Assembly (NCBI RefSeq): GCF_003001955.1
Contig: NZ_PVNH01000012.1
Span: 1 to 64,000, forward strand
Origin: Prauserella shujinwangii
Lineage (GTDB): Bacteria > Actinomycetota > Actinomycetes > Mycobacteriales > Pseudonocardiaceae
Direction: 5' to 3'
Length of the DNA stretch: 64,000 nucleotides
Position 1 is the first letter of the stretch. Each line of letters opens with the position of its first letter. Below the pieces are notes generated by a model. It ran no database searches, was not told the DNA's origin, and saw only the letters and a list, made by a program, of their open reading frames with translations. This document shows positions 33,666 to 42,106 of the stretch, one piece after another. Both the position numbers and the translations under genes were made by a program.

Positions 33666-35738
33666 CTACCGGATCGCGTGGTCGGTGTCGCGAAGCTCGT
33701 CCCGCACCTCGAGCCCACGGCTGGGCCGGTAGAGGACGAACACCGGCTTGCCGGCCACCATCTCCGGCTCCACCCGGCGGGGCGCTCCGGCACCGGAGCG
33801 CTGCGGCGGCACCGCGCCGCCAGGGGCGGCGTGCGCCGACTCGCGGACCGGCCCGTCCGCGGCCATCCGCGAGGGCACCACGAGCGGGTCGCCGTCGTCG
33901 CCGCGGTCCCAGCCGCGGTCGGACACGGGTGCGGTGTCCACCCGCCTGCTCGGCCGGGACACCGTGGCGGCGCCCGCCCGCAGGTAGTCACCCGGCGAAC
34001 GGCCGGGCGGGTAGCCCGCGTACGCGCCGGCACCCGGGCCGCCGCCCGGAGGCAACGCCGGCCGGGCCGCGGGCAACCCGGCCCGGTCGGCGCCGGAGTA
34101 GCCGGGGTACCCGCCCGCCGCCGGGTCGTCGAGGCGCTGCGCCGTGGCGAACACCGTGGCCTCGGGACGGAAGCGGGCACCACCCGTGGTGGCACCGGTC
34201 GAGCCCCTGGTCCGCGCGCCACCCTCGGCCTCGTCGTTGTCGCGGACGTTCTGCCAGAACTCGTCCTGCGGCGACGGCTCGGTGGAGCGTTTGCGGAACC
34301 GGGACAACAGCCCGGAGCGAGGCGAGGGCACCGCGGCGCCGACCATGCCGACCGACATCTCGACCATCTGCCACAGCCGCCGTCCCGGCCTGCCCACGAG
34401 GAACAGCAGGATCGTCACGAGCCCGGCCATCACCAGCTGCGTGACCATCGACAGCGAACCGCTCGCGCCGAAGATCGCCCGCAGCAGCAGGGCGTGCACC
34501 CCGGCCAGCACCGAGAGCACGAGCAGGTTGAAGGCGACGACGCCGACGACCTTGCCCACCCGGCGCAGGATGTCGTGGTGCAACAGCGCGACCAGGCCGA
34601 TGAGCGGCGCGGTGAGCGTGAACAGGCGCACGAGCACCTGCGCGAGCAGGACCGCCGCCTTCGCGAACAGCTGGAACAGGGCGTACGCGAGGCTCTGCAG
34701 CAGGGCGAGGAAGCCGGAGCCCGTGCGGCTGCCGTCCTCGCCGGTGAAGTACCCGGTCGCGGGACCGAGCTGGGTGGCGATCTCCTTGTACGCGGCCTTC
34801 TTCTCGTCCACGACGGACTGGTCGGCGTCGTCCCCGTTGCGCAGCTGCTCCCAGGTGAAGGCCTGCGCGTCCAGCAGCGGGCGGCCGAACTCCTCGGCCT
34901 GCGGCGCGTCCGGCGAGCCGAACTCGCCCCGCAGCCAGTTCTGGTAGACGACCTGGTTGTGCAGGTCCGTCGGGAGCATCTCGCGGACGATCCGGTCCTC
35001 GGACTCGTCGATGAACCCGGCCTGGATGTTGGTCGTGGTCTGCACGATGGCCTGGTCGATCGGGTCGAAGTACCGCAGCAGCGCCAGTGAGGACGCGGCC
35101 AGCCACACCGCGCCCAGCGCGAACAGCGCGCGTTTGCTCACGGTGGAGAGGTCGCCGCGCCAGATGTTGCGGAACATCATGATGGCCAGCAGCAGCGCGA
35201 CCAGGCCGAACAGCTGGGTGTAGATGTTGTTGTAGACCTTCTCGGCGCCGGAGGAGACGGCGCTGTGGATCGGGTTCAGCAGCCCGCCCTCGAGCACCGT
35301 GTAGTGCAGCGAGTTGGTGGCGCCGACGATGTTCTTCGCGATGTTGAACAGCTGGTTGCCCGCCCAGGTGTCGATGGTGGTGTCCGGGTCCGAGACCCCG
35401 GACATCACCCCGCTGCAGTCCTCCTGGTAGGTGTGCCAGACCATGCCGGCATAGCTGTAGTCCAGGTAAGCGCTGCCGTTCTCACCGTGGGTAGCGGGAG
35501 GATCGATGGCGCCGACCATGCCCGACCCCGGCCGCTCCGGGTTGGGCGCCTCGCAGTCCTGCGCCAGGGCGGGCGGGGCGAGCGCCACCGTCTGCAGCCC
35601 GAGGAAGGCGATGACCAGCACCAGCGACCGGAGTCTTTTCCGGGTGCGCACGGCGCGGCCCGCCGCGCGCCCGCGCCGGGCGGCGCGCCACGCGCCCGCG
35701 CCGGCGAGCAGGGCCAGCACGATCAGCAGGGCGCTCAT
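33666..35738 (-). CDS. VirB6/TrbL-like polytopic membrane protein
   Basis: 690 residues from ATG 35738. A signal-like N-terminus ends in ALA-Q (about 59). An extracytoplasmic loop with Cys (about 60-155) follows, then two groups of membrane helices (about 165-215 and about 325-450, including LLAQVLVRLFTLTAPLIGLVAL and ILRRVGKVVGVVAFNLLVLSVLAG), and a long Arg/Gly/Pro cytoplasmic tail of about 220 residues. Size and topology match the VirB6/TrbL channel subunit of Gram-positive type IV systems. It overlaps the VirB4-like gene by 4 bases. Confidence 0.75.
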   Translation of the reverse strand: MSALLIVLALLAGAGAWRAARRGRAAGRAVRTRKRLRSLVLVIAFLGLQTVALAPPALAQDCEAPNPERPGSGMVGAIDPPATHGENGSAYLDYSYAGMVWHTYQEDCSGVMSGVSDPDTTIDTWAGNQLFNIAKNIVGATNSLHYTVLEGGLLNPIHSAVSSGAEKVYNNIYTQLFGLVALLLAIMMFRNIWRGDLSTVSKRALFALGAVWLAASSLALLRYFDPIDQAIVQTTTNIQAGFIDESEDRIVREMLPTDLHNQVVYQNWLRGEFGSPDAPQAEEFGRPLLDAQAFTWEQLRNGDDADQSVVDEKKAAYKEIATQLGPATGYFTGEDGSRTGSGFLALLQSLAYALFQLFAKAAVLLAQVLVRLFTLTAPLIGLVALLHHDILRRVGKVVGVVAFNLLVLSVLAGVHALLLRAIFGASGSLSMVTQLVMAGLVTILLFLVGRPGRRLWQMVEMSVGMVGAAVPSPRSGLLSRFRKRSTEPSPQDEFWQNVRDNDEAEGGARTRGSTGATTGGARFRPEATVFATAQRLDDPAAGGYPGYSGADRAGLPAARPALPPGGGPGAGAYAGYPPGRSPGDYLRAGAATVSRPSRRVDTAPVSDRGWDRGDDGDPLVVPSRMAADGPVRESAHAAPGGAVPPQRSGAGAPRRVEPEMVAGKPVFVLYRPSRGLEVRDELRDTDHAIR

Positions 35739-38626
35739 GCCGCGTCCCGTCCGGTGCCGTTCTTCCCGGCGCCAGCCCGCTGCTCCCGCCTGCCGCCCGC
35801 GGTGTCGCCGGAGCCGTTCGGCGCACCGTCGGGCAGGTGCTCGTCGAGCAGCTGGTCCTCGGTGAGCCCGACCTCGAGCTCCGCCTCGAGCTCCAGGTCC
35901 TCCTCGAAGTCGTCCTCCGGCGGCTCGGGCACGTGCACGCGTTCCGGCTCCGCCTCCGGTGGCGAACCGGGCCGCGCGGGCGGCTTCTCCGGCAGCGAGC
36001 CGGGGGTGGTGTCCATCGCGGCCCGCAGGTGCTCCAGGTGCGGACCGGAGAAGTCGACCCGGATCCGCTCGACACCGCCGGCGCCGTCGCCGAAGATGAA
36101 CTGCCTCGGCTCGCGGTCGCGCTCGACGGTGTCCCGCTGCCCGCCGGGGCGCCTGCCCAGTGCGGCGACCACCTGCTCGTAGCCGACGCCGACCGGCACC
36201 TTCAGCAGGCGCAACGCGTCGGCCTGCGCCTCCTCGTCGTCGAGCCGCCCGACGAACACCGAGTCGAGCAGGGACACGAAGCCCTGGATGCGCAGGAAGT
36301 CCGCGGGGATCTGCGAGGACAGCAGCACGCGGACGTTCCACTTGCGCGAGTCCCGCGCGAACCGGTTCATCAGGACCCGGCCGGTGGGCACCTCGGAGAG
36401 GAAGAACGCCTCGTCGATCCACACGCCCTTGCGCTCGTCCTTCGGCTTCTCGTACACCGAGCGCTGCGTGAGCCACGCGGCGAGGTTGAGCATCTCCACG
36501 CCGAGCGCCTCGGCGTCGGTCCAGTGCTCGCGCCCCACGCCTTCCTTCGGCAGGGTCAGCCCGGCCATCGTCAGCACGGTGAGCCGGTCGTCGCGGCCCT
36601 CCGAGTACGGGTCGGCGTCGGCCTCCGGAATGAGCAGGGACATGCGCTCGCGCAGCTCGTCGAGGAAGTCGGCGACGACGACCGCGTGCTCGTGGTGCTC
36701 GCTGGAGTCGCGCCGCAGCGCGTCGATCACCTGGCCGGGGTGGGCGTCGAACCGGCCGCCGACCGCGCGGACCGCGCGCAGCAGCACGATCCGCGTCTGC
36801 GCCATCCGCGCCACGTCGTAGGGCAGCACGCCGGAGAGCACGTCGAGCACGAGGCGGCGCCGGGTGGCGCCGGCGAGCGCCCGTTCACGCCGCCACGCGC
36901 GCTCCGGGTCGTCCTCGTCCAGGAAGTGTTCGAGCTGGGGTTCCGCGACCACCCGGTACGGGTTCAGGATGCCCGGCTGCGCGTTGAGCAGGTTGATCGG
37001 CCGCGCGTACGGCCGCAGCTCGGGCAGGTCGCAGATGCGCGACAGCGGCCCGGACGGGTCGAGGATCGTCCAGTGCGCGCCCGCCCGCAGTGTCTTGTAG
37101 ACGACGCCGCCGCCGAGGAACGACTTGCCGCCGCCGAGGCCCGCGACGACGGCGGTGAGACCCGAGCCGTCGCGGATCTCCTGCGCCATCCACGGGTCCC
37201 ACGCCACGGGGCGGCGGGTGGCCGTGCAGGTCTCGCCGAGCAGGATGCCGCGCCGGTCGCCGACCTCGGCGGTGGCGGTCGGCACCGCCGAGGCGGCCCA
37301 GACCACCGAGCCGCGCCGCATGTACGCGGCGGAGGCCAGCGGCTCACCCGGGATGAACTCCCTGGCCAGGGCGTACTGCGCCTCGGGGTGTTCGATGGCG
37401 ACCTTGGGCTTGTACAGGTCGAGCAGCTGCTGCGCGAGCTTGAGCGCGTCGCGCTCGGTGGGTCCGGACACGGCGAGCCGCCACCACGAGCGCACCCGGG
37501 TGGCGAGCGCGGTGAAGCCCGAGGTCATCTCGTCGTCGATCTCCAGCACCCGCGCGGCCTGCCGGGCCAGCGACTGCGGTGGCTCCAGCTCGTGCTCGTC
37601 GGTGTAGTGCTTGACCTGCGAGCGCACCTTGTTCATCTGGCGCTGCAGTTCGCTCGCGACGTCCTCGGGCCTGCGCACGTAGATGCGGGCCGACCACTCG
37701 ACGGAGGCGGGCAGCCGGTCGGCGTGCTGCACCCAGGGATCGTCGACCTCGGGGATCTGGAGCCCGTGCATCTGGCCGACGGTGAGCACGGCGACGTGCC
37801 GCTTGACACCCGCGTTGGAGCCGGTGCGGCCGCGGACCGCGACGGTCGGCGCGTACGGCTCGCAGTGGAAGTCGGCGGCGTCGGTGAAGCTCGCCAGGTC
37901 CTCCGGCTCCCACTCGGCGCCCGGCACCGCGGGCAGGTTGCGCGGCGCGGGCAGGCCCAGCGAGCACGACCGGTGCATCAGCCAGGACATCTCCTCGGCC
38001 TGTACCGGCCTGCCCTCCAGACCGGCCGAACCGATGACGCCGTCCAGGTGCTCCACCTCGGAGTCCAGCGCGGCGAGCTCGGCGTCGACGGCCTCGGGCA
38101 GGATCCGGCGCAGCAGCGGGGCCGCCCGCTCGACGGCCCGGTCGACAACGCGCCGGGTCTGCACCTGGACGCCCAGGTACACCTCCTTCTCCGCCATCGA
38201 CCGGCCCAGGAGCTGCTGCTGCTCGCCGACGAGGTAGTCGTCGAAGGACAGTGCGCCGGGCACGTCGGAGGGCCGGTTGTGCGCGTTGTGCACGTGCGCC
38301 TCGGCCCACATGCGGATCGGGTAGGGCCGGGTGGTCACCCGCAGGTGCAGCCAGCGGCCCTGCAGCTCGGCGTACTGACCGGCGATGGCCGCGACCAGGT
38401 CGCGGCGCTGGGAGTCGGACCGGAACGACCAGCGCTGCGGCGCCAGCCGGTACCAGGCGTAGATCTCGTTGCCCGTGCGCACGAGGTGTCCGTCGATGCT
38501 GCGCACCGCGATCGACGGGGTGTAGCTGGGAATGGCCTGCTCACCGGGCAGCCTCCTGCCTCGGCCACCCGGTGCCTGCGTCGACTGTGCCTGCCCTGCT
38601 CGCCGGCTGCTGCCGCGACCGAACAA
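35735..38626 (-). CDS. VirB4-like ATPase of a type IV secretion-like system
   Basis: 963 residues. The first half is a VirB4-type N-domain; the ATPase half has Walker A GLGGGKS (496-502) and Walker B VWIDEAFF (735-742), followed by the QIP/FLRIQGF segment typical of FtsK/VirB4 motors. The C-terminus (about 870-963) is an acidic, low-complexity tail. The start is TTG at 38626: GGGAGG lies 8 bases upstream, and the previous gene ends only 3 bases before it. It would power assembly or transport. No VirD4 coupling ATPase accompanies it. Confidence 0.85.
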   Translation of the reverse strand: MFGRGSSRRAGQAQSTQAPGGRGRRLPGEQAIPSYTPSIAVRSIDGHLVRTGNEIYAWYRLAPQRWSFRSDSQRRDLVAAIAGQYAELQGRWLHLRVTTRPYPIRMWAEAHVHNAHNRPSDVPGALSFDDYLVGEQQQLLGRSMAEKEVYLGVQVQTRRVVDRAVERAAPLLRRILPEAVDAELAALDSEVEHLDGVIGSAGLEGRPVQAEEMSWLMHRSCSLGLPAPRNLPAVPGAEWEPEDLASFTDAADFHCEPYAPTVAVRGRTGSNAGVKRHVAVLTVGQMHGLQIPEVDDPWVQHADRLPASVEWSARIYVRRPEDVASELQRQMNKVRSQVKHYTDEHELEPPQSLARQAARVLEIDDEMTSGFTALATRVRSWWRLAVSGPTERDALKLAQQLLDLYKPKVAIEHPEAQYALAREFIPGEPLASAAYMRRGSVVWAASAVPTATAEVGDRRGILLGETCTATRRPVAWDPWMAQEIRDGSGLTAVVAGLGGGKSFLGGGVVYKTLRAGAHWTILDPSGPLSRICDLPELRPYARPINLLNAQPGILNPYRVVAEPQLEHFLDEDDPERAWRRERALAGATRRRLVLDVLSGVLPYDVARMAQTRIVLLRAVRAVGGRFDAHPGQVIDALRRDSSEHHEHAVVVADFLDELRERMSLLIPEADADPYSEGRDDRLTVLTMAGLTLPKEGVGREHWTDAEALGVEMLNLAAWLTQRSVYEKPKDERKGVWIDEAFFLSEVPTGRVLMNRFARDSRKWNVRVLLSSQIPADFLRIQGFVSLLDSVFVGRLDDEEAQADALRLLKVPVGVGYEQVVAALGRRPGGQRDTVERDREPRQFIFGDGAGGVERIRVDFSGPHLEHLRAAMDTTPGSLPEKPPARPGSPPEAEPERVHVPEPPEDDFEEDLELEAELEVGLTEDQLLDEHLPDGAPNGSGDTAGGRREQRAGAGKNGTGRDAA

Positions 38627-38629
38627 CGA

Positions 38630-39133
38630 CTACCTCCCGACCGGCGCCGGTGACCGGCGGCGGCGCGCTCGTGCTGTCTTCCTGCCTGTCCCCGGCGGGG
38701 ACACCACCCCCATTGGCTGCTGTCTGTCCGGTTCCCGGGCGCGCGCGGCCGGGCCGCGCCGGTTCTTCGGCCGCGGCCGTTCGGCCCGCACCCTGATCTT
38801 GCTCGCGGTCACCGCGCCGCCGGTGCCGCTCTTGCGTTCCCTTGGCGCGTACAGCTCCCGCATCCACATCGTGAAGACCGCGCCGAGCGGCCGCTCGTGG
38901 CTGATCTTGGCCGTGATCAGGCGCGTGATGGCGATGGTCGCGACGAACGCCCACGCGGTGGAGAAGAAGCCGAAGCCGATCCCCATCTGCCGCTCGACGC
39001 CGAGCACGACCAGGAAAACCGGGATCCCGACGCCCCACGCGACATATCGGGCACGCCAGGGGAACGTCGCCTTCGGCGGGCCGAGCCACACCGCGTCGAC
39101 CCGGTAGACCTCGTCATCGGTTCGAATGCGCAC
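38630..39133 (-). CDS. VirB3/PrgI-like small membrane protein
   Basis: 167 residues from GTG at 39133. A short beta-like N-terminus (about 1-26) is followed by two adjacent membrane helices (about 29-46 and 53-74), then TKISHERPLGAVFTMWMRELYAPRERK-like basic segments and a disordered Arg/Pro tail. Two helices directly upstream of a VirB4 gene is the usual arrangement of VirB3/PrgI subunits. The tail of about 70 residues is longer than usual. Confidence 0.68.
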   Translation of the reverse strand: MRIRTDDEVYRVDAVWLGPPKATFPWRARYVAWGVGIPVFLVVLGVERQMGIGFGFFSTAWAFVATIAITRLITAKISHERPLGAVFTMWMRELYAPRERKSGTGGAVTASKIRVRAERPRPKNRRGPAARAREPDRQQPMGVVSPPGTGRKTARARRRRSPAPVGR

Positions 39134-39148
39134 TGCCCGTGCCCCGCG

Positions 39149-39412
39149 TCAGCCGGTGAACAAGCCGGCGATCCATTCGCCGACATCGACACCGAGGCCG
39201 CTGACGGCGAGTCCGATGATCGCCAGCGCGATCACCACACCGGCCAGCCTGCGCATCACGCCGGCGTTGTCGCCCTTGCCGCCGCCCAGCCAGAGCAGCA
39301 GCAGCGCGACCGCGAGCAGTACCAGCGGGACAATGTTGTCGAGGATCCAGGCCCGGACGTTGCCCGTGCCGAGCTCTCCTTGCGCCAGCGCCGCAAGCGT
39401 CATCGTGGTCAT
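39149..39412 (-). CDS. VirB2/TrbC-like small hydrophobic protein
   Basis: 87 residues from ATG 39412; an ATG three codons on is also possible. Two hydrophobic helices (about 26-45 and 57-73) are joined by a short basic loop (GGGKGDNAGVMRRLAG). The N-terminus MTLAALAQGE could be a short leader. It is the first gene of the T4SS-like operon, and its size and topology resemble pilin/TrbC-type subunits, though homology cannot be shown by eye. Confidence 0.6.
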   Translation of the reverse strand: MTTMTLAALAQGELGTGNVRAWILDNIVPLVLLAVALLLLWLGGGKGDNAGVMRRLAGVVIALAIIGLAVSGLGVDVGEWIAGLFTG

Positions 39413-39499
39413 CGCGTACTCCCGAGTGCGCGGAGCGTGGTGCGAAACGCACCGGTGTGCGCTCCGCGGAGGTTCCAGCACTTGCCGTGTTCGAATAAC

Positions 39500-39528
39500 A
39501 TCATGGCGTTACGTGAAGTAGCGGTCAA
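39500..39528 (-). promoter_or_regulatory. Candidate promoter of the T4SS-like operon
   Basis: On the minus strand TTGACC (39528-39523), exactly 17 bases, then CATGAT (39505-39500). Transcription would start near 39493, giving a leader of about 80 bases to the first gene at 39412. Confidence 0.5.
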
Positions 39529-39915
39529 AGGTGGCATGGGCGGCTCTGCCGCAACCGCCCGGCCCGCTCCACGGCCCGTCTCACTGAAACTCGTCCGCCC
39601 TCCATCATCGCCGCTACGGCGTCCAGGTTTAACCCAGTCCACCCGGATTTCCTAGTGTGCGCATGGACTCACTCACATGCGTACATCCTTCTCACTGTGA
39701 GTGCGGACAGCCACCCTTGGATGATGGCGGTACCAGTGAACCATGCCCCGTTCGGCGCCGATAATCACCTCGGTGTAGTTACCGTCGCACCGAACGAGGT
39801 CGGCACGGATGCCCACGCCGACGGGTGAAATCGGTTACGGGGAGCTCACCTCGGCCCCGGTTTTTGCTGACGGAGTGTGACGGTTCCCCCATTGTGAGGG
39901 TTTTGCTGCGCGAAA

Positions 39916-39950
39916 CGCCGGTGAGCGCCGCGCGTGGGCGCTCACCGGCG
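39916..39950 (-). terminator. Candidate terminator after the SCO6745-like gene
   Basis: CGCCGGTGAGCGCC (39916-39929) and GGCGCTCACCGGCG (39937-39950) form a perfect 14-bp stem with a 7-base loop. It begins 6 bases past the stop of the minus-strand gene at 39957. Only three T residues follow on that strand, so it is a weakly U-tailed terminator. Confidence 0.55.
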
Positions 39951-39956
39951 GACAGG

Positions 39957-40826
39957 TCAGCGTGCGGCGGCGAACAGGCCGGGCGGGAAGGCGCCCGCCG
40001 CGACGGCGGTCCGGCTGAGCTTCCTGCCCAGTTCCTGCACCCGCGCGGCCTTGTCGGCGCCGAGCCGCTCCCACGGGCGGGTGGCGGCGGCGTTGGTCTC
40101 CTCCTCGATCAACTCCCGTTCACGCACACCCTGCTCGGTCAGCGCGCCCGAGGTGTCCAGTACGCCCCGTTCGCGCAGTCCCGCGACGGCGCCGGACCAC
40201 TGCTCCTCGGACCAGCCGCGCAGCTTCCGCGCCGCCTCCTCGGTGAAGCCCTTGCCGGTGGCGGTGTGCGAGACGAGCGCGGCCAGCCCGTCGTAGCCGT
40301 GGTTGACGAGGGCGGCGATGTGGCCGTCGCCGCGGAACTCGCGCAGCAGGGTGATCGCGTGCCAGAGCACCAGCAGGGGCTCGCCGGGCCAGTCGAGGTC
40401 GGCGTGGGCGGCGTAGAGCGGCCTGCCGTCGGGGTAGCAGCCCTCGGCGGCCTCCCGCGTGAGCTCCGCGAGCTCCCGGATCTCGGCGGAGTCGGCGATC
40501 TCGTCGCCGAGCAGTCTGCGCAGGGCCGTCTCGGCGGCGATGAACCGGGCCTCCAGGATGCGGTCCGGTGACGCCAGGGTCCACGCCCTCGGGATGTGCC
40601 GGGCGACCAGCTCGGGGTTGAAGTTGTAGAACGTCGCGGCGACCACGCCGGAACCGACGGCACCCAGCGGCGCCGACCGGCTGGCGAAGTAGGGCATGCG
40701 CCCCTTCTCCAGGCCGACGGCGGTGAACTCCTGCTCGGCCTCCGGCGCGAAGTAGATGAGCGAGTGCAGCGGGTCGAGCACCCGGTGGCAGCGGTACGCG
40801 GTGGTGCGGGCTTCTTCAGCGTCCAT
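39957..40826 (-). CDS. SCO6745-family protein (helical, wHTH-like)
   Basis: 289 residues. It opens RTTAYRCHRVLDPLHSLIYFAPEAEQEF and continues MPYFASRSAPLGAVGSGVVAATFYNFNPELV, the pattern of the actinobacterial SCO6745 family. The C-terminal half (about 175-250) looks like a winged-helix segment with LRERGVLDTSGALTEQGVRERELIEEETN, similar to DNA-binding MarR-type wings. Function is unknown. It lies 11 bases beyond the stop of the TetR gene on the same strand, so the two are probably co-transcribed. Confidence 0.75.
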   Translation of the reverse strand: MDAEEARTTAYRCHRVLDPLHSLIYFAPEAEQEFTAVGLEKGRMPYFASRSAPLGAVGSGVVAATFYNFNPELVARHIPRAWTLASPDRILEARFIAAETALRRLLGDEIADSAEIRELAELTREAAEGCYPDGRPLYAAHADLDWPGEPLLVLWHAITLLREFRGDGHIAALVNHGYDGLAALVSHTATGKGFTEEAARKLRGWSEEQWSGAVAGLRERGVLDTSGALTEQGVRERELIEEETNAAATRPWERLGADKAARVQELGRKLSRTAVAAGAFPPGLFAAAR

Positions 40827-40837
40827 GGACGCGAACC

Positions 40838-41485
40838 CTACTCATTGTTAGCAGTGCGCCAACCCTGTTGGCCGTCGCCGTCCCGGGGCCGCGCGCCGGG
40901 TCGCATCCCGTCGAACAGGATGGTCAGCGCGCGACGGCGGAAACCCTGGCTCCACTCGCCGGTCATCGCTTCCTGGCAGAGCGCCGCGAGCAGCGCGGTC
41001 AGCTCGTCCGGTCGCAGGTCGCCGCGGACGGCGCCCGCGTTCCTGGCGCGGTCGAGCAGCAGCTCGACGGCGGGCCGGACCCGGGCGAGGGCGTCCCCGA
41101 CGTGGACCCGGGTCCCGGTTTCGGCGAGCCGTTCGAACACGGCGCCGTTCTGGGCGCTGATCTCCATGACCCGGGTGCAGAGCTCGAACAGGCCCGTGCC
41201 CGGCGCCGAGTCTTCGACCAGCGCGTCGACCTCGGTGATGAGCTGGTCGAGCAGGTTCATCACCACGGCCTGGAGCAGTGCGGGCTTGGTCGGGAAGTGC
41301 CGGAACACCGTGCCGATCGCCACCCCGGCACGCTCGGCCACCGCCTCGGTGGAGGCCGATGCGCCCTGCTCGGCGAACACGGCCCCGGCCGCCTCCAGGA
41401 TCCGGATGCGGTTGCGGCGAGCGTCGGCGCGCAGCGGTCGTTCGGCCTCCTCGTGGTCGGCAGGCGGCATGCCGTCTCGGTGCAC
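40838..41485 (-). CDS. TetR/AcrR-family transcriptional regulator
   Basis: 215 residues. The N-terminal helix-turn-helix (about 20-70) reads RNRIRILEAAGAVFAEQGASASTEAVAERAGVAIGTVFRHF, a textbook TetR domain. The C-terminal ligand domain is all-helical. Its start (41485; ATG at 41470 also possible) faces a promoter with a near-perfect palindrome, so it probably represses the divergent SnoaL-like gene and itself. Confidence 0.88.
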   Translation of the reverse strand: MHRDGMPPADHEEAERPLRADARRNRIRILEAAGAVFAEQGASASTEAVAERAGVAIGTVFRHFPTKPALLQAVVMNLLDQLITEVDALVEDSAPGTGLFELCTRVMEISAQNGAVFERLAETGTRVHVGDALARVRPAVELLLDRARNAGAVRGDLRPDELTALLAALCQEAMTGEWSQGFRRRALTILFDGMRPGARPRDGDGQQGWRTANNE

Positions 41486-41497
41486 TGGCCCTCCTCA

Positions 41498-41534
41498 TTG
41501 ACAAAATGAGTCACGCTCACTATATGATAGTGAG
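41498..41534 (+). promoter_or_regulatory. Promoter and TetR operator for the SnoaL-like gene
   Basis: TTGACA (41498-41503), 17 bases, then TATATG (41521-41526). The palindrome CTCACTAT-ATG-ATAGTGAG (41516-41534) covers the -10, inside a wider ATGAGT ... ACTCAT pair (41507-41512 and 41538-41543). Overlap with the -10 fits repression by the divergent TetR protein. Confidence 0.7.
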
Positions 41535-41563
41535 TATCACTCATCTTATTCGGAGGTGCGGCC

Positions 41564-42033
41564 ATGACCCCATCGACTCCCGGCACGGCGGGTCCACTCG
41601 TGACCTACCGGCGCATGCAGGACGCGGTCCTGGGCGGGGAGGGGCCGACGCCACGCTCCTTCCCGCCGAGCTGCTGGCCGACGACGTCGTGGTCGAGACC
41701 CCGTTCGCCCCGCCGGGAATGCGGCGCCACGAAGGCCGCGAGGCGTGGCTGGCGTACTACCGCACCAGCGGCGCGGGCCTGCTGGTGCGGTTCGAGCGGT
41801 TCCGTGAACTGGCCACATACCAGACCGGCGATCCCGAGGTGATCGTCGTCGAGTACGAACTGACCGGAACGGTCACCAGCACGGGCCTGCGCGCCTCGGT
41901 GACCTGCATCGCCGTCCTGCGGGTCCACGACGGCCTGATCACGCACTGGCGCGAGTACCAGGACATCCCGGCGATCACCGCCGCACTGACCGCCCTGCCG
42001 GACACCGGCGACGCGGTCGAGCCCGCCGGGTAG
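41564..42033 (+). pseudogene. SnoaL-like (NTF2-fold) protein, frameshifted
   Basis: ATG 41564 has GGAGG upstream and encodes a normal family opening (TYRRMQDAVLGGEG), but after about 27 codons that frame turns to nonsense. The rest of the protein continues in another frame (ADDVVVETPFAPPG, REAWLAYYRTSG, VIVVEYELTGTV, LRVHDGLITHWREYQD) to the stop at 42033. Adding one G in the run at 41641-41644 would restore about 157 residues. It is either a recent pseudogene or a base-calling error. The intact promoter and operator favour an error or a very recent mutation. Confidence 0.75.
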
Positions 42034-42106
42034 CGCGCGGACCCGTGCGGCGGGGGGAGTTGAGCCGTTGCTGGCGCGAGACACACCCTGGCTCGGCGAA
42101 CCGGTG

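Larger units (their letters stand above)
39413..39956. other. Gene-free stretch upstream of the T4SS-like operon
   Basis: About 540 bases with no convincing gene and lower GC than the neighbours. It holds the operon promoter, two inverted repeats (GTGCGCATG 39657-39665 with CATGCGTAC 39676-39684, 8 of 9 matching; and CTCACTGTGAG 39691-39701), and a 14-bp hairpin at its far end. It may hold regulatory sites or a small RNA. Confidence 0.6.

Noticed and set aside
35837-38653. A 938-residue plus-strand frame opposite the VirB4-like gene
   Set aside because: No recognisable domain. The minus-strand frame has Walker motifs and coupled neighbours.
31020-39528. Integrative conjugative element
   Set aside because: No integrase, relaxase, coupling protein, att repeats or tRNA junction was found at either side, so only a T4SS-like apparatus is claimed.
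39837-39872. Small GC stem followed by five T residues as a plus-strand terminator
   Set aside because: Only five base pairs with a long loop, and no plus-strand gene precedes it.
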